Below are positions 20,981 to 34,747 of a stretch of 64,000 nt of DNA, one piece after another (the first letter of the stretch is position 1; every line of letters begins with the position of its first letter). The notes below the pieces were generated by a model. That model did no database searches, was not told the DNA's origin, and saw nothing but the letters and a program-made list of their open reading frames with translations. Both the position numbers and the translations under genes were made by a program. Source of the stretch: Closterium sp. NIES-65 (Eukaryota > Streptophyta > Zygnematophyceae > Desmidiales > Closteriaceae); assembly GCA_948144175.1 (NCBI GenBank), contig CANXME010000532.1, positions 3,967,001-4,031,000 of the forward strand. Reading direction: 5' to 3'.

Positions 20981-23900
20981 CACCCCCATAGGCAAAGTGG
21001 GGGAGAGCAAAGAGGGGGTCACAAGACCAGTCAAGAGAAGCAAAGCAAGCTCAGGGTGGATCACAACGTCACCACACATTCTGAGCGCAAGCAAAGGATC
21101 ACAAGGCCAGTTCACAAGCAGAGGAATATATGCAACAACAACAGTACAGTGAACAAAACCTAGCAAGTGAAAGCATGCAGGTATAGATATATAGATCAGA
21201 GTACAAGCAAAGTCAAGAAGTGAGCAGGTGAGGCAAGGTAGGCACAAGGCCTAGAACAGTACAAAAAACGCTGATGATCACAAGGCGGAAGTGCCTTGGT
21301 GAAGATATCAGCAGTGTTGGCCCGAGAAGCCACGTAAGCAAGACGAAGCTGACCGCCCTGCTGCAGCTCTCGAGCAAGAAAGTAGCGAAGGGCAATATGC
21401 TTCGTTCTGTGCTCCAGTCTGTGCTCGTGACACAAGGCCAACATGGCCTTGTTGTCGACGTACAGAATTGGAGGAGAACAAGGCACCTCTCCCAAGTCAG
21501 TCAGCAGGTAGGTGAGCCAGCATAACTACTCTGCAGCCATGGCCCCTGCGTAGATCTCAGCCTCACAGCTGGAGCCGAGAACAGAAGACGAGCGCGGAGA
21601 CCGCCACGAAACAGAACCGGAGCCAAGGCTGAATGACGACCGCTGCGTAGCCAAGTCGTCAACCCAAGAAGCGTCTGCGTGACCAGTGAGGACAACTCAA
21701 GCCCGTCCTCCAAGCACTAGCCCCATGCCCGACGTACTGCACAAGTAGCGCAACACCCTCTTCGCTGCAGCCATGTGCTCCGGTCGGTGTCTCCCAGGAG
21801 CAACATAGCGTGCCAAGATGCTAAGAGGGTATGCCAACTCAGGTCGAGTTCAGGTCATCAGGTACATGAGGCAGCCAACAAGCTCTGGGTACGGGCCACT
21901 CGGCTCTACAGACTCATCCAAAGGCAGAGCTGAGAGAGAGTGGCTAGTAGACAGAGGAGTGGCCTGAGGCGAGGAGTACGTGAAGCCGAAGCGCTGAAGG
22001 ACCTGCTGCACAATGTGTGACTGAGTCAAGGTAATGGTGCGCCGTGTTCTGTCCCGGGTGATCTGCAAGCCAAGATAGCTGCGCAGTTCACCATGGTCTG
22101 TGCACGTGTATCTCATCTGCAGTTCCGACTTCATGTGGGCGAGTCCCTCAATGTCAGCAGTGACAAAGACCAAATCGTCGAGGTACATGAGGATGTAGAA
22201 CGGCGGCAACGAAGTGTCGGTGCGCAGAAACAGCGACAGGTCGGCAGTAGAAGGAGCAAACCCAAGAGCCACAAGCGTAGTCCTCAGTGTGTCGTGCCAC
22301 TCACGGGGCGCCTGGCGGAGACCGTAGACTGGCCGCCGGAGGCTCCACTGGGTACCAGGAGGAAACGACCCAGTGAAGCCAGGAGGGCGGCGCAGCCAGA
22401 TCTCCTCGTGCAGTCTGCCTTGTAGGAAAGCAGTGCTGAAGTCAAGAGAGTGAATCTCGTAGTCACGCTGAGCAGCAACGTGCAGCAGAACCCGAAGAGT
22501 GGTCATCTTCCGGGTCGGGGAGAAGGTCTGGAAGAAGTCAACTCCCTGTCGCTGACTGAAGCCTCGAGCAACGTAACGCGCCTTGAAGACAGGGGGAGAA
22601 CCCGGCGGCCGCTTCACCCTGAAAATCCACATGCCACTGACGGTGTTCGCCCCAGGAGGGGGAACCTCGTCAACGTAGGTGCCTGTGGAATTCCAGGATG
22701 CCATCTCTGCATCCATGGCTGACTGCCACTGAGAGGAGTAGGGATCCTCTATCGCCTCTGCCTAAGAGCGCGGGGTTGGGATGTCTAGTGCATCAGGGTC
22801 TCCCTCAGGTGCAATCATCATGGAGACGAGATGAGGTACAGCGGTTGCAAAGCACTCCAAGTCCTCCTGCCTGTCCTCAAGGACGTCCGTGCCAAGAGCA
22901 CACTCACCCCCGACGAACAGAGGACAGACAGACTCAGACACAGCAACCAGACTCGCGGCGTAGTCTAGACGACAGCGAGCAACAAAGTCGACAAGCTCAG
23001 CAACTAAGGCAGACGCAGTAGTGGACTCAAAGGAAGGGTCAGTGAGAGCAGTGGCCAGGAGACATGTGACAGTAGGACTGGCAGCACGAAGGGAGTCAGA
23101 CTCCGCGTCCGCAAGGGCAGGAAGAGAGGACGTAGGAGGAGACGGCAGAGGGACACGCTGTGGAGCAATGGAAGGACGAAGTGCCATCTAGTGCGTGCCT
23201 GGGACCGCAGGTGGACGGTGACGCGGAACACGACGACCAGTGCGAGCAGCACGAACAGGCGACGGAGGAAGGGACTCAGGCTCACGACGCTCAGTAAGAC
23301 CTCCGGTAGGATCAGTGTAAGGAAAAGGAGCAGGCAGTGGGGACGCACGCTGTAACAGTGACTATGACTGGACAGGCGGTGGACACTCTAAGGAAGGGGT
23401 AGGACTAGTAGAAGGTGGGAGACCAAGAAACTGCTAAAGGAGCGGAACGAAGTACAGCTGCGGCCGTGCAGCGCCCCCAGAACCAGCAGAGAAAGCACCA
23501 GCACCCTCAGCGGCGGCTCCAACTCCTGCAGCACCTCCAGCAGAACGAGCGGCAGCGCCTCCAGCTCCAGCCCCTGCAGTACCACTAGTCCAAGCACCTC
23601 CAGCGGCTCCAGCAGCACCTCCAGCGCCAACCCCAGGGTCGGCAGCGACACCAACACCAGTAGCTCCTGCGCCCTCAGCTCCAGCTCCAGGAGCACCCCC
23701 AGCTCCCACAGCACTACGTCTGCGGCGACAGTGCTGAGGGTACCACTCACGCAGCTGCAGGGACGAGAGAGCGCCCCAAGGCGCAGGACCTCTAGGCTCA
23801 GGACCTCCAGGCTCAGCACCCCCAGGCTCAGGACCTCCAGGCTCACCACCCCCAGGCTCCGCACCTCCAGGCTGAGCACCCACAGGATCCGCACCCTCAG

Positions 23901-26498
23901 GCTCAGCACCCCTAGGCTCCGCACCCCCAGACTCCGCACCCTCAGGCTCAGCACCCTCAGTCTCAGCACCCCCGATTTCAGCACCCCCAGGCTCAGCACG
24001 CTCAGGCTCAGTACCTCGCGCATGACCAGAGTCGACAGGTACCTTGACAGGCTCGAGTGGGTCTACCTGGGACACATCTGAGGGAGCAGGACCTTGGGGA
24101 GGTAGGGGGTCTACCGAAGAAGCACCTGGCGTGAGGAAGAGCGGCGGAGGGGGGAGCAGGGCAGTGCGGTAGGGGAAGAGACGGTAAAAGGGGACCAACT
24201 CGTCAAACGTGACGTCCTGAGAGGACAGAACACGGCGCGAGGTGGGGTGGTAAAACTGCCAACCAGGCGCGTCAAAGGGGAAGCCAAGGAAGACGCAGGG
24301 AACGGCACGGGAGGAGAGCTTGTTCGCGGACGTATCGCGGACAAAGGCACGAGATCCCCAGAACTGAAAGACGGACGCATCGCAAACCTCTCCCGTCCAA
24401 CGCAGTGTCGGTGAGGTCTCTGGAACGGAGACACGGAGCCAGAGGTTGAGCTGATGCGCGGCGTACCGGGCCGCAAACGGCCACAGAAAATGGGGGGCAG
24501 CCGCATGGATGAAGGAGGTACGAGCGACCTCCATGACTAAGCCAATGCGGCGCTCAGCAACCCAATTTATCTATGGAGAGGCCAGAAGCGTGAACGTCTG
24601 CTCAATGCCCTCCCCTTGAGAGAAAGCCCGCAAGAGGCCGGAGGAAAACTCACCACCTCTCTCAGAGTGCCGTCGCAGGACGGGAAGGTCCGTGTGAAAG
24701 CGCCTCTCCAGCTGGAGACGGGTAGCGCGGATCCAAGGGATAAAGACATCAGGGACCTCACCCGTGGTGCGCAAGGTGAAGATTGTGGTGTAACGCGTGT
24801 AGTCGTCAACTACCAGCAGAAAGTAGTGCTGTCCGCCCTGTCCACGGACGCGGGTTGGGCCCCACATGTTCATGTGAAGGGTCTGCAGAGGAGCCTCCGT
24901 CGGGGGGAACTCAGAGGAGTGGGGGGCAGCACGCTGCCGCCCCTCCACACAGGGAAGGCAAGGAGGGGCAAGGGACTGTGGTAGGGGAGGCAGTGACCTG
25001 GGGAGACCAGAGACAAGGTACCGGGAGTGCATGCCACGAAGGCACTACATCGAAGGGTGACCAAGGCGGTGATACCAGAGGACCATCCGGTGCAACAAGG
25101 TGCGACACGAGCAGGGGGCAGACAACTGACATGACGCTGACGCAGACGCAGCTACCTGAGGGGACTCAGTGGTCAGTGTGTACAAGTCCGACCCCGGCTG
25201 CCAACTGAAGGTAGCCAGGTGACGACCTGTCTGAGCACACGCTCGTAGGCAGGGGTGAACTGGTGAACCCCCGCGTCCTGGAGCGCGGGCCCCGCCACCA
25301 AGTTCGTAGAGAACGAGGGGAGGTAAAGACCAGACAGCGTGCCAGACGGGACAGGAGGACAAGGGAAGGCAGTGGTGGAGGTCGCAAGGACCGGACCCCC
25401 GGATGGGTCCGCCAGGGAGAAAGCAACAGGCCTAGGGAGCTGCGCTAGAGCAGTGCGGTCCCGAAAGAAACAACGGGAAGCACCTGAGTCCAGCGTGATG
25501 GTGTGCAGTGCCGCAGTGGACGCAGTACCTGAAGGCGCAGACGCACGAGCACCTGAAGCACCAGGCTCACCAGTACCTAGAGCAGACGCCTCACCAGGAC
25601 CTGGGGCAGCAGACGCACTAGCACCTAGAGCGGCAGCCTCACTGGACGCAATGCCTGGGTCGGGCGGGACACGCAGGTAAGAGTCACTCTCAACACTAGT
25701 AGACAACGTATACATAGCACCAAGGATAACATCAAAGTCAAGAGCAAAGATATCTATGTTCTTTTTAAGCAGATCAGCCCAGCGGGGCAGCTCAGAGGCG
25801 TCAGGGAATTGTGCACGCCAGGCGTCGTCGAGACGGTAAAAGTAGCGGTGCTGCGTGTGGGGCCGCCCACACGTCTGACCAGCGCGGTCACCTGTGCGGA
25901 TGACATACGGGCAGGTACCTCCACCCCCAGACCCCCCATGCTGAGAGTACCACTCACGAAGCTGCTGGGGCGTTGGGGTCTCTCCTAGACGCTGCTGTTG
26001 GCGCTGGACACCACCCGAACCCCCACGCTGCGCTGGTCCACCCCGACCACCGCCCCAGCCGCCGCCACCACACCCGCTGCCGCCACCACCACCGCCTCCA
26101 CCCCGGCCCCCTTCACCACCACTGCCGCCACCACTCCCGCCGCTGCCACTAACCCCCCCAACCCTGCCACCACCCCCAACACCGCCACCACTCCCACCGC
26201 CCCCACCGCCTCCACTGCCACCTCCACCTCCCCCACTGTCACCGCCACCACCCTTGCCCTCTTTGCCCCTACCGCCCTTGCGCCTCCCACTAGAAGCAGA
26301 TGCAGCGCCGACTTCCTCAGCACCAAGGTAGTCGACAGCGGCAGCAGAGGCGACCGAGGGGAGAAGGGGGGGAGGGGAACACCCGTCAAAGAAGGGTGGG
26401 CAGGGGTCGCCACGAGAGGTGCCTACAGCGACTATGCTAGCCTCAGCTGCAAGCAGGTGCTTCTCGAGCAGGTCAACGGTGAGCTCGGTGTGGCAGAG
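20856..26498 (-). mobile_element. Copia fossil lacking its 5' end
   Basis: A minus-strand short-LTR element. Its parts from left are: 3' LTR 20856-20980, polypurine region, RNase H about 21280-21780, reverse transcriptase about 21850-22720, a repetitive spacer about 23400-24010, integrase about 24120-25060, and protease and gag about 25200-26498 including a Gly-rich tract near 26050-26270. The N-terminal gag, leader and 5' LTR are missing because the element ends exactly at the LTR of the next copy. It is broken in many places and old. Confidence 0.88.
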
Positions 26499-26624
26499 TG
26501 TTAAAAAATGACGAATGAATGAACTAGCAAGCATGTGGGTACAAGTAGGAAAACCTAAAAGTGTTGTACCCCATATGGTCTACCCCACTACAGCCTACAC
26601 AGACTATAGCATATGAGTTTGACA
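26499..26624 (-). repeat. 3' LTR of the split copia element
   Basis: 126 bp ending gagtttgaca before the polypurine region. It pairs with 38981-39105. Confidence 0.85.
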
Positions 26625-29408
26625 CACCCCCATAGGCAAAGTGTGGGAGAACAAGGGGTCACGAGACCAGTCAAGCAAAGCAAAGCAAGCTCAGGGTGGA
26701 TCACAACGTCACCACACATTCCGAGCACAAGTTCAAGGCCACAAGGCCAGTTCACATGCAAGATCATATATAAAGGTAAACAAGCAAGTGCAGGTATAGA
26801 AAGATCACAGTACAAGCAAGGTCAAGAAGTGCGCAAGTGAGGCCAAGTAGGCACAAGACCTATCATCGTACAGAAGCGCTGATGATCACAAGGCGGAAGT
26901 GCCTTGGTAAAGATATCAGCAGTGTTGGCCTCAGAGGCCACGTAAGCAAGGCGCAGCTGACCACGCTGCTGCAGCTCACGAGCAAGGAAGTAGCGAAGAG
27001 CAATGTGCTTTGTTCTGTGCTCCAGTCTGTGCTCCCGACACAAGGCCAGCATGGCCTTGTTGTCTACGTACAGAACTGGAGGAGAACAAGGCGGCTCTCC
27101 TAGGTCAGTCAGCAGGCAGGTGAGCCAGCGTAGCTCCTGTGCAGCCATGGCCCCCGCGTAGATCTCAGCCTCACAGCTGGAGCCGAGAACAGAAGACGAG
27201 CGGGTAGACCGCCACGAAACAGAGCCAGAACCAAGGCTGAAGGTGTAATCCTGTGACGACCGCTGAGTAGCCTGGTCGTAAGCCCAAGAAGCGTCTGCGT
27301 GACCTTTGAGGACCACTGGACGTCGCCCTCCAAGCACTAGCCCCATGCCCGACGTACTGCACAAGTAGCGCAACACCCTCTTTGCTGCAGCCATGTGGTA
27401 TGGTCGGTGTCTCCTAGGAGCAACATAGCGTGCCAAGATGCTAAGAGGGTACGCAAGGTCAGGTCGTGTGCAGGTCATCAGGTACATGAGGCAGCCAACA
27501 AGCTCTGGATACGGGCCACTCGGCTCTACGAACTCATCCGAAGGCAGAGCTGAGAGCGAGTGGCGAGTAGAAAGAGGAGTGGCCTAGGGCGAGGAGTACG
27601 TGAAGTTAAAGCGCTGAAGGACCTGCTGCACCATGTGTGACTGAGTCAGGGTAATGGTGCGCTGTGCTCTGTCCCGGGTGATCTGCAAGCCAAGGTAGCT
27701 GCGCAGTTCACCCAGGTCTGTGCACGTGTGTCTCTTCTGCAGCTCGGACTTCACGTGGGCGAGCCCAGCAGTGTCAGCAGTGGCAAAGACCAAGTCGTCG
27801 ACGTACACGAGGATGTAGAGCGGCGGCAAAGAGGTGTCGGTGCGCAGAAACAGCGACGGGTCGGCTGTAGAAGGAGCAAACCCAAGAGCCGCAAGTGTAG
27901 TACTTAGTGTGTCGTGCCACTCACGGGGCGCCTGGCGGAGACCGGAGACTGGCCGCTGGAGGCTCCACTGGGTACCAGGAGGAATCGACCCAGTGAAGCC
28001 AGGTGGGCGGCGCAGCCAGATCTCCTCGTGAAGGCTGCCCTGCAGGAAAGCTGTGCTGAAGTCAAGAGTGGGAAGCTCGTAGTCGCGCTGAGCGGCTATG
28101 TGCAGCAGCACCCGAAGAGTGGTCATTTTCGAGGTGGGAGAGAAGGTCTGAAAGTAGTCAACTCCCTGCCGCTTACTGAAGCCTCGAGCCACGTAACGCG
28201 CCTTGAAGACAGGTGGAGAACCTGGCGGCCGCTTCACCCTGAAAATCCACATGCCATTGACGATGTTCGCCCCAGGTGGGGGAACCTCGTCGAGGTAGGT
28301 GCCTGTGGACTTCCAGGAAGCCATCTCTGCGTCCATGGCTGACTGCCACTGTGAGGAGTAGGGACCCTCGATTCCCTCAGCGTACGATCGAGGAGTCGGG
28401 ATGTCTGGTGCATCCGGGTCTCCCTCAGGGGCAATTAGCGTGGACACGAGATGAGGCAAAGCAGCAGCAAAACACTGGAACTCCTCCTGCCTGTCCTCAA
28501 GGACGTCCGTGCTAAGAGCACACTCACCCCCGACGGACGGAGGACAGACAGACTCAGACTCAGCAACAAGACTAGTAGCGTAGTCCAGACGAGAGCAAGC
28601 AGCAAAGTCGACAAGCTCAGCAACTAGGGCCGACGCAGCAGTGGACTCAAAGGAAGGGTCAGTGACAACCGTAGCCAGGAGACGCGTGACAGTAGGACTG
28701 GCAGCACGAAGAGAGTCAGACTCCGGGTCAGTAAGAACAGAAAGAGAGGACTCTGGAGGAGACGGCAATGGGACACACAGAGGAGTAGTGGAAGGACGCA
28801 ATGCCATCTCGTGTGTGCCTGGGACCGCAAAAGGACGCGGACGCGGAGCACGACCACTAGTGCGAGCAGCACGAACAGGCGACGCAGGACGAGACGCAGG
28901 CTCACGACGCTCAGCAAGGCCTCCAGTAGGACCAGTGTAGGGAGAAGGAGCAGGTAGGGGGGAGGCGGGCTGTAACTATGACCGCGACTGGACAGGTTGT
29001 GGACACTCTAAGGGAGGAGCAGGACCAGTAGAGGGCGGGAGACCAAGAACCTGCTCAAGGAGCGGAACGAAGTACGGCCTCGGCTGCGCAGCGCCTCCAG
29101 AACCAGCAAGGTCAGCACCAGTACCCCCAGCGGCAGCACCAGCGCCAGCAACACCTCCAGCTCCAACAGCGCCAACTCCAGCACCCTCAGACGCACCAGC
29201 GCTAGCAGAACCACCAGCGCCAACACCCCCAGCAGCTCCAGCTCCAGCAGCTCCAGCAGCACCAACTCCAGCAGGACCGGCAGCTCCAGTACCGCCAACA
29301 GCTCTTGCACTACCTCCAGCAGGACTAACTCCAGCAGCCCCAGCAGCACCCCCAGTCCCAGCAGCTCCAGTACCACCAGTACGAGCACCTCCGCGACCAG
29401 CAGCAACA

Positions 29409-29539
29409 TGTCAGAACATCATAGCTTATAATTTTGTGTAGGCTGTAGTGGGGTAGCCCATATGGGGTACAACCCAATTAGGGTTAGTACTTGTACCCAA
29501 CTGTTTCATAGTTCATTCATTGTCGTTCACACTTTCTCA
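29409..29539 (+). repeat. 5' LTR of the nested copia element
   Basis: TGTCAGAACATC...TTTCTCA, 131 bp, directly followed by TGGTATCGAGC. Confidence 0.92.
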
Positions 29540-29689
29540 TGGTATCGAGCAGGTTCCCCCGTGGGAACTGTGCCTAGGGCCCACCACATCGACCTTTTTT
29601 TTTCCTGCCCGAAGCGCGCTCCGCCCGAGTCGCACTTCGGGCTCTCACCTCTTCGAGCCGCCCTAGCGCCCCCCCCCCCCTTTCCCCTA

Positions 29690-30360
29690 GCGGCCCTACC
29701 GCACGTCGCCTTGCGGCCCCGCCGCCCTACCTCGCAGCTCCGTCGCCCTACCTCGCGGCCCCGCCGCCCTACCTCGCGGCCCTGCCGCCCTACCTCGCGG
29801 CCCCGCCGCCCTACCTTGCGGCCCCATTGCCCTACCTCGCGGCCCCGCCGCCCTGCTCAGCGGCCTCACCGCCCTTCTGCAGTGGCCTCGCCGCCCTACT
29901 CCTGCGGACCCGCTGCCCTACTCTCGCGGCCCCGCCGCCCTACTCTTGCGGCCCCGCCGCCCTACTCATGCGGCCCGGCCGCCCTACTCTTGCGGCCCCA
30001 CCGCCCTACTCCTGCGGCCCCGCCGCCCTACTCGTGCGGCCCCGCCGCCCTACTCCTACGGCCCCGCCGCCCTACTCCTGCGGCCCCGCCGCCCTACTCC
30101 TGCGGCCCCGCCGCCCTACTCCTGCGGCCCCGCCCCCCTACTCCTGCGGCCCCGCCGCCCTACTCAGCGGCCCCGCCGCCCTACTCCTGCGGCCCCGCCG
30201 CCCTACTCCTGCGGCCCTACCGCCCTACTCGTGCCGACCCGGCGCCCTACTCCTGCGGCCCCGCCGCCCTCCTCCTACGGCCCCGCCACCCGACTCCTGC
30301 GGCCCCGCCGCCCTACTCAGCGGCCCCGCCACCGTTCACCAGCGGCCCTACCGCCCTACA
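29690..30360 (+). repeat. 22-bp GC-rich minisatellite in the copia leader
   Basis: About thirty copies, some imperfect, of a 22-bp unit (ccccgccgccctactcctgc plus gg) lie between the primer-binding site and gag. Because 22 is not a multiple of three, all three frames read as the same kind of Pro/Ala-rich 22-residue repeat. These frames are not real genes. Confidence 0.9.
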
Positions 30361-33300
30361 CCGCCCGAGCTGCCAGAACAGCTCGAGCCGCCCGAGCCGC
30401 CCGAGACACCCGAGCCGCCTGAGTCGCCCGAGCCGCCTAAGCCGCCTGAGCCACCCGAGCCGCCCGAGCGGCCCGAGCCGCCCAAGCTGCCCAAGCCGCC
30501 CGAGCCGCCCGAGCCGCCTGATCAGCCGAGTTGCCGGTGCCGCGGAGCCGCAATAGCTACTGAGCCGTCCGAGCAGCCGTGTTGCCGTGTTACTGCACTA
30601 CTGAGCTGCCCGACTTGCCCTGTCTGGTGAGACCAGTGCTTCTGTCACTGCACTGCCCTTGTCCTACAGTTGGTCTCACTAGTCTACTGCTGTCATGGCT
30701 TCCCCTAGTCTTCTCGCTTTTGACGCTGAGGGTCGAGCCATTGACTTTGAGGTTTGGGTAGATGACCTGCAGCTCTTCTTACAGTGCGATAGGACAGACG
30801 GTCTCTCCCTCTTTGATCTCACCTCTGGCGCCTCTCCTGCCCCTGCTGCTGATGCTGACCCCACTGTTCGCTCCCAATGGGCCACGCGCGATGCTGCGGC
30901 ACGTCTTGCTGTGCGTCGCCACCTACCTACCTCTGAGCGCGCGCACTTTAGTCAGTACAAGAGTGCTCACACCTTATATGACGCTGTAGTTGCGCGCTAC
31001 TCTTCCCCTGCCACTGCTGCATTGAGCCGCCTCATGCTACCGTACCTCTTTCCTGACCTTGCTGCCTTTCCCACAGTCGCTGACCTCGTTACGCACCTCC
31101 GCACTAGTGACACTCGCTACCGCGCCGCACTTCCTGCTGAGTTCTGCGCCAAGAATCCCCCCCCCATGTACATCACTCTCTATTATATAGTCACTCGCCT
31201 CCCTGACTCCCTTCGCGTAGTCAGGGACCACTTCCTCTCAGTCTGTCCTACCACTCTCACTGTTGACCTCCTAGAGAAGGCCCTCCTAGCAGCGGAGAAG
31301 AGAATAGTCGCTGTAGGAGCCTCTCGTGGTGACCCTCGCACCCCCATCTTTGAGGGGTGTTCCCCTTCCCCCCTGTTGCCCTCTGTCGCCTCTGGTGCTG
31401 CGGCCGACCTCGTTGGTCTTGAGTCGGTCGGTGCGGCGTCTGCCCCTAGCGGGAGACGCAGCTCTGGCAAGGGCAAGGGGGGCAAGGGCGCGGGTGGGGC
31501 TAGCGGGGGTGGTGGAGGTGGCGGTGGGGGCGGCGGGGGGAGTGGGGGTGGCGGTGGGAGTGGTCGCGGGGGTGGAGGTGGCGGTGGCAGCGGCGGAGGC
31601 GAAGGCGGCGGTGGCGGTAGCGGTGGGAGCGGAGGCGGTGGTGGCGGCGGAGGTGGAGGCGGCGGTGGTGGAGGAGGTGGAGCTGGTCGAGGTGGTACTT
31701 CTCAGCGGAGCGGCTCCGGGAGTGGTCAGCGCCAGCAGCAGCAGCAGCGTTCTCGGGACATCCCCCCTCCTCAGCAGCTCCGTGAGTGGTACACGCAGCG
31801 TCAGCGTGGTGGGGGTTTTGGCCCGTGCACCTACGTCCTCCGCTCCGGCGACCGCGCGGGTGAGCAGTGTGGGGGTGCTCACCCCACCCAGCGCTGCTTT
31901 GGCCGCCTGACGGACGCTTGGCGTCAGCAGTTCCCGGAGGCTAGTGAGATCCCCCGCTGGGGAGAGCTGTCTAGGGCAGGTGTAGCTCTCTTTGATCTTG
32001 ACTTTGATGCTATCGTTGCTGCCATGTATGCTGTGACTATTAGTGATGAGGGTGACTGTTACCGGTGTTTCCCGCCCGACCCGGGCATTGGTACTGCTGC
32101 TTTAGGTACTGGTGAGGCTGCTGCTCTAGGTGCCAGTGCGTCCGCGCCCTCAGGTGCTGGTGAGTCTGCGCTCTCAGGTACCACGTCGGCTTCGGCCTCC
32201 CTCACCTTCACACTTGACTCAGGGGCTTCTCGCTCCTTCTTTCGAGACCGCACCACACTCACGCCACTTGGTCGGCCAGTTGCAGTCTCCCTGGTAGACC
32301 CCTCTGGGGGTCCTGTCCTCTCTCACTTCTCCACTGTCCTCCCGTGTCCGGCTGCCCCCTCTGGTACCTTGTCTGGTCTTTACCTCCCCTCGTTCTCTAC
32401 GAACTTGGTGAGTGGTGCTGACCTGCAGGATACGGGGGTTCAACAGTTCACTCCTGCGAGTCAGCGGGTGACCCACTGCACGGACGCTCGGACAGGCCGA
32501 CACTTGGCCACGTTTACACGTCGTACGGGGTCGAGTCTGTACACACTGACCACTGAGACCTCCCCAGCCTTGCTGTGGACGTGGAAACTCGGCGATGCGT
32601 CTGCGTTCCGTGTCTGGGGATCTCGGGCGTTTGTCCGCGACTTGTCTGCGGACAAGTTGTCCCCTCGTGCTGCTCCCTATGTCTTCCTTGGCCCCTCTGA
32701 CGCCCCTGGGTGGCAGTTCTACCACCCCACCTCTCGTCGTGTTCTGTCCTCCTAGGACGTCACCTTCAACGAGTCAGTACCCTACTACCGCCTCTTCCCC
32801 TACCGCACTCCTTCCCTCCCCCCGCCACCGCACTTCCTTGTGCTAGGTCCCCCCGTCCTTGAGGACAGGTTGGAGGAGTTCCAGTGTCTGGCTGCTGCTT
32901 CACCTCATCTCGCGTCCGTACTGCTTACCCCTGAGGGAGACCCGGATGCACTAGACATCCCGACTCCGCGCTCTTACGCGGAGGCCGTAGAGGGTCCCTA
33001 ATCCTCTCAGTGGGAGGCAGCTATGGATGCAGAGATGGCTTCCTGGAAGTCCACAGGCACCTACGTTGACGCTGTTTCCCCTCCTTGGGCGAACATCGTC
33101 AGTGGCATGTGGATCTTCAGAGTGAAGCGGCCGCCGGGCTCTCCACATGTCTTCAAGGCGCGGTACGTGGCTCGTGGCTTCAGTCAGCGGCAGGGAGTTG
33201 ACTACTTTCAGACCTTCTCTCCCACCCCGAAGATGACCACTCTTCGGGTGCTGCTACATGTAGCCGCTCAGCGTGACTACGAGCTTCACTCCCTTGACTT

Positions 33301-34747
33301 CAGCACTGCTTTCCTGCAGGGTAGCCTGCACGAGGAGATCTGGTTGCGCCGTCCCCCTGGCTTCACTGGGACTTGCCCTCCTTGCACCCAGTGGAGCCTC
33401 CGACGACCAGTCTACGGTCTTCGCCAGGCACAGCGCGAGTGGCACGACACACTGAGGACTACACTTGCGGCTCTTGGTTTTGCTCCCTCTACTGCTGACC
33501 CGTCGCTGTTTCTACGCACCGACACCTCTCTGCCGCCGTTCTACATCCTCGTGTACGTCGACGACTTGGTCTTTGCCACAGCTGACACTGCTGGACTCGC
33601 CCACGTGAAGTCCGAGCTGCAGAAGAGACAGACATGCACAGACCTGGGTGAACTGCGCAGCTACCCTGGCCTGCAGATCACCCAGGACAGAGCACGCCGC
33701 ACCTTTACCCTGACTCAGTCACACATGGTGCAGCAGGTCCTTCAGCGCTTCGGCTTCACGTACTCCTCGCCTCAGGCCACTCCTCTGTCTACTCGCCACT
33801 CGCTCTCAGCTCTGCCTTCGGATGAGTCCGTAGAGTCGAGTGGCCCGTACCCAGAGCTTGTTGGCTGCCTCATGTACCTGATGACCTGCACACGACCTGA
33901 CCTTGCATACCCTCTTAGCATTCTTGCACGCTATGTTGCTCCTGGGAGACACCGACCAGAGCACATGGCTGCAGCGAAGAGGGTGTTGCGCTACTTGTGC
34001 AGTACGTCGGGCATGGGGCTAGTGCTTGGAGGGCGGAGTCCAGTGGTCCTCACTGGGCACGCGGACGCTTCTTGGGCAGACGACCAGGCTACGCAGCGGT
34101 CGTCACAGGGTTACACCTTCAGCCTTGGTTCCGGCTCTGTTTCGTGGCGGGCTACTCGCTCGTCTTCTGTTCTCGGCTCCAGTTGTGAGGCTGAGATCTA
34201 CGTCGGGGCCATGGCTGCGGGGGAGCTTCGCTGGCTTACCTACCTGCTGACTGACCTCGGAGAGCCGCCTCGTTCTCCTCCGGTGCTGTACGTAGACAAC
34301 TAGGCCATGCTAGCCTTGTGTCAAGAGCAGCGCCTGGAGCACAGAACGAAGCACATTGCTCTCCGCTACTTTCTTGCTCGTGAGTTGCAGCAGGGTGGTC
34401 AGTTTCGACTTGCGTACGTGGCCTCTGAGGCCAACACTGCTGATGTTTTCACCAAGGCACTTGCGCCTTGTGATCATCAGCGCTTCTGTACTCAGCTTGG
34501 TCTTGTGCCTGTCTTGCCTCACTTGCTCACCTCTTGACCTTGCTTGTACTGTTACATATATATACACCTGCTCTTGCTTCTCTAGCTTTCTATATATATG
34601 TACTCATGCATGTGAACTGGCCTTGTGGCCTTGAACTTGTGCTTGGAATGTGTGGTGACTTTGTGATCCACCCTGAGCTTGCTTTGCTTTGCTTTGCTTG
34701 ACTGGTCTTGTGACCGCTTGTTCTCCCCCACTTTGCCTATGGGGGTG

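Noticed and set aside
29690-30360. CRISPR-like regular array
   Set aside because: There are no unique spacers; it is a head-to-tail minisatellite in a eukaryotic element.
29462-30630. Long Pro/Ala-rich frames in all three frames
   Set aside because: They are the by-product of a 22-bp tandem repeat in a retroelement leader; the same repeat reads open in every frame.
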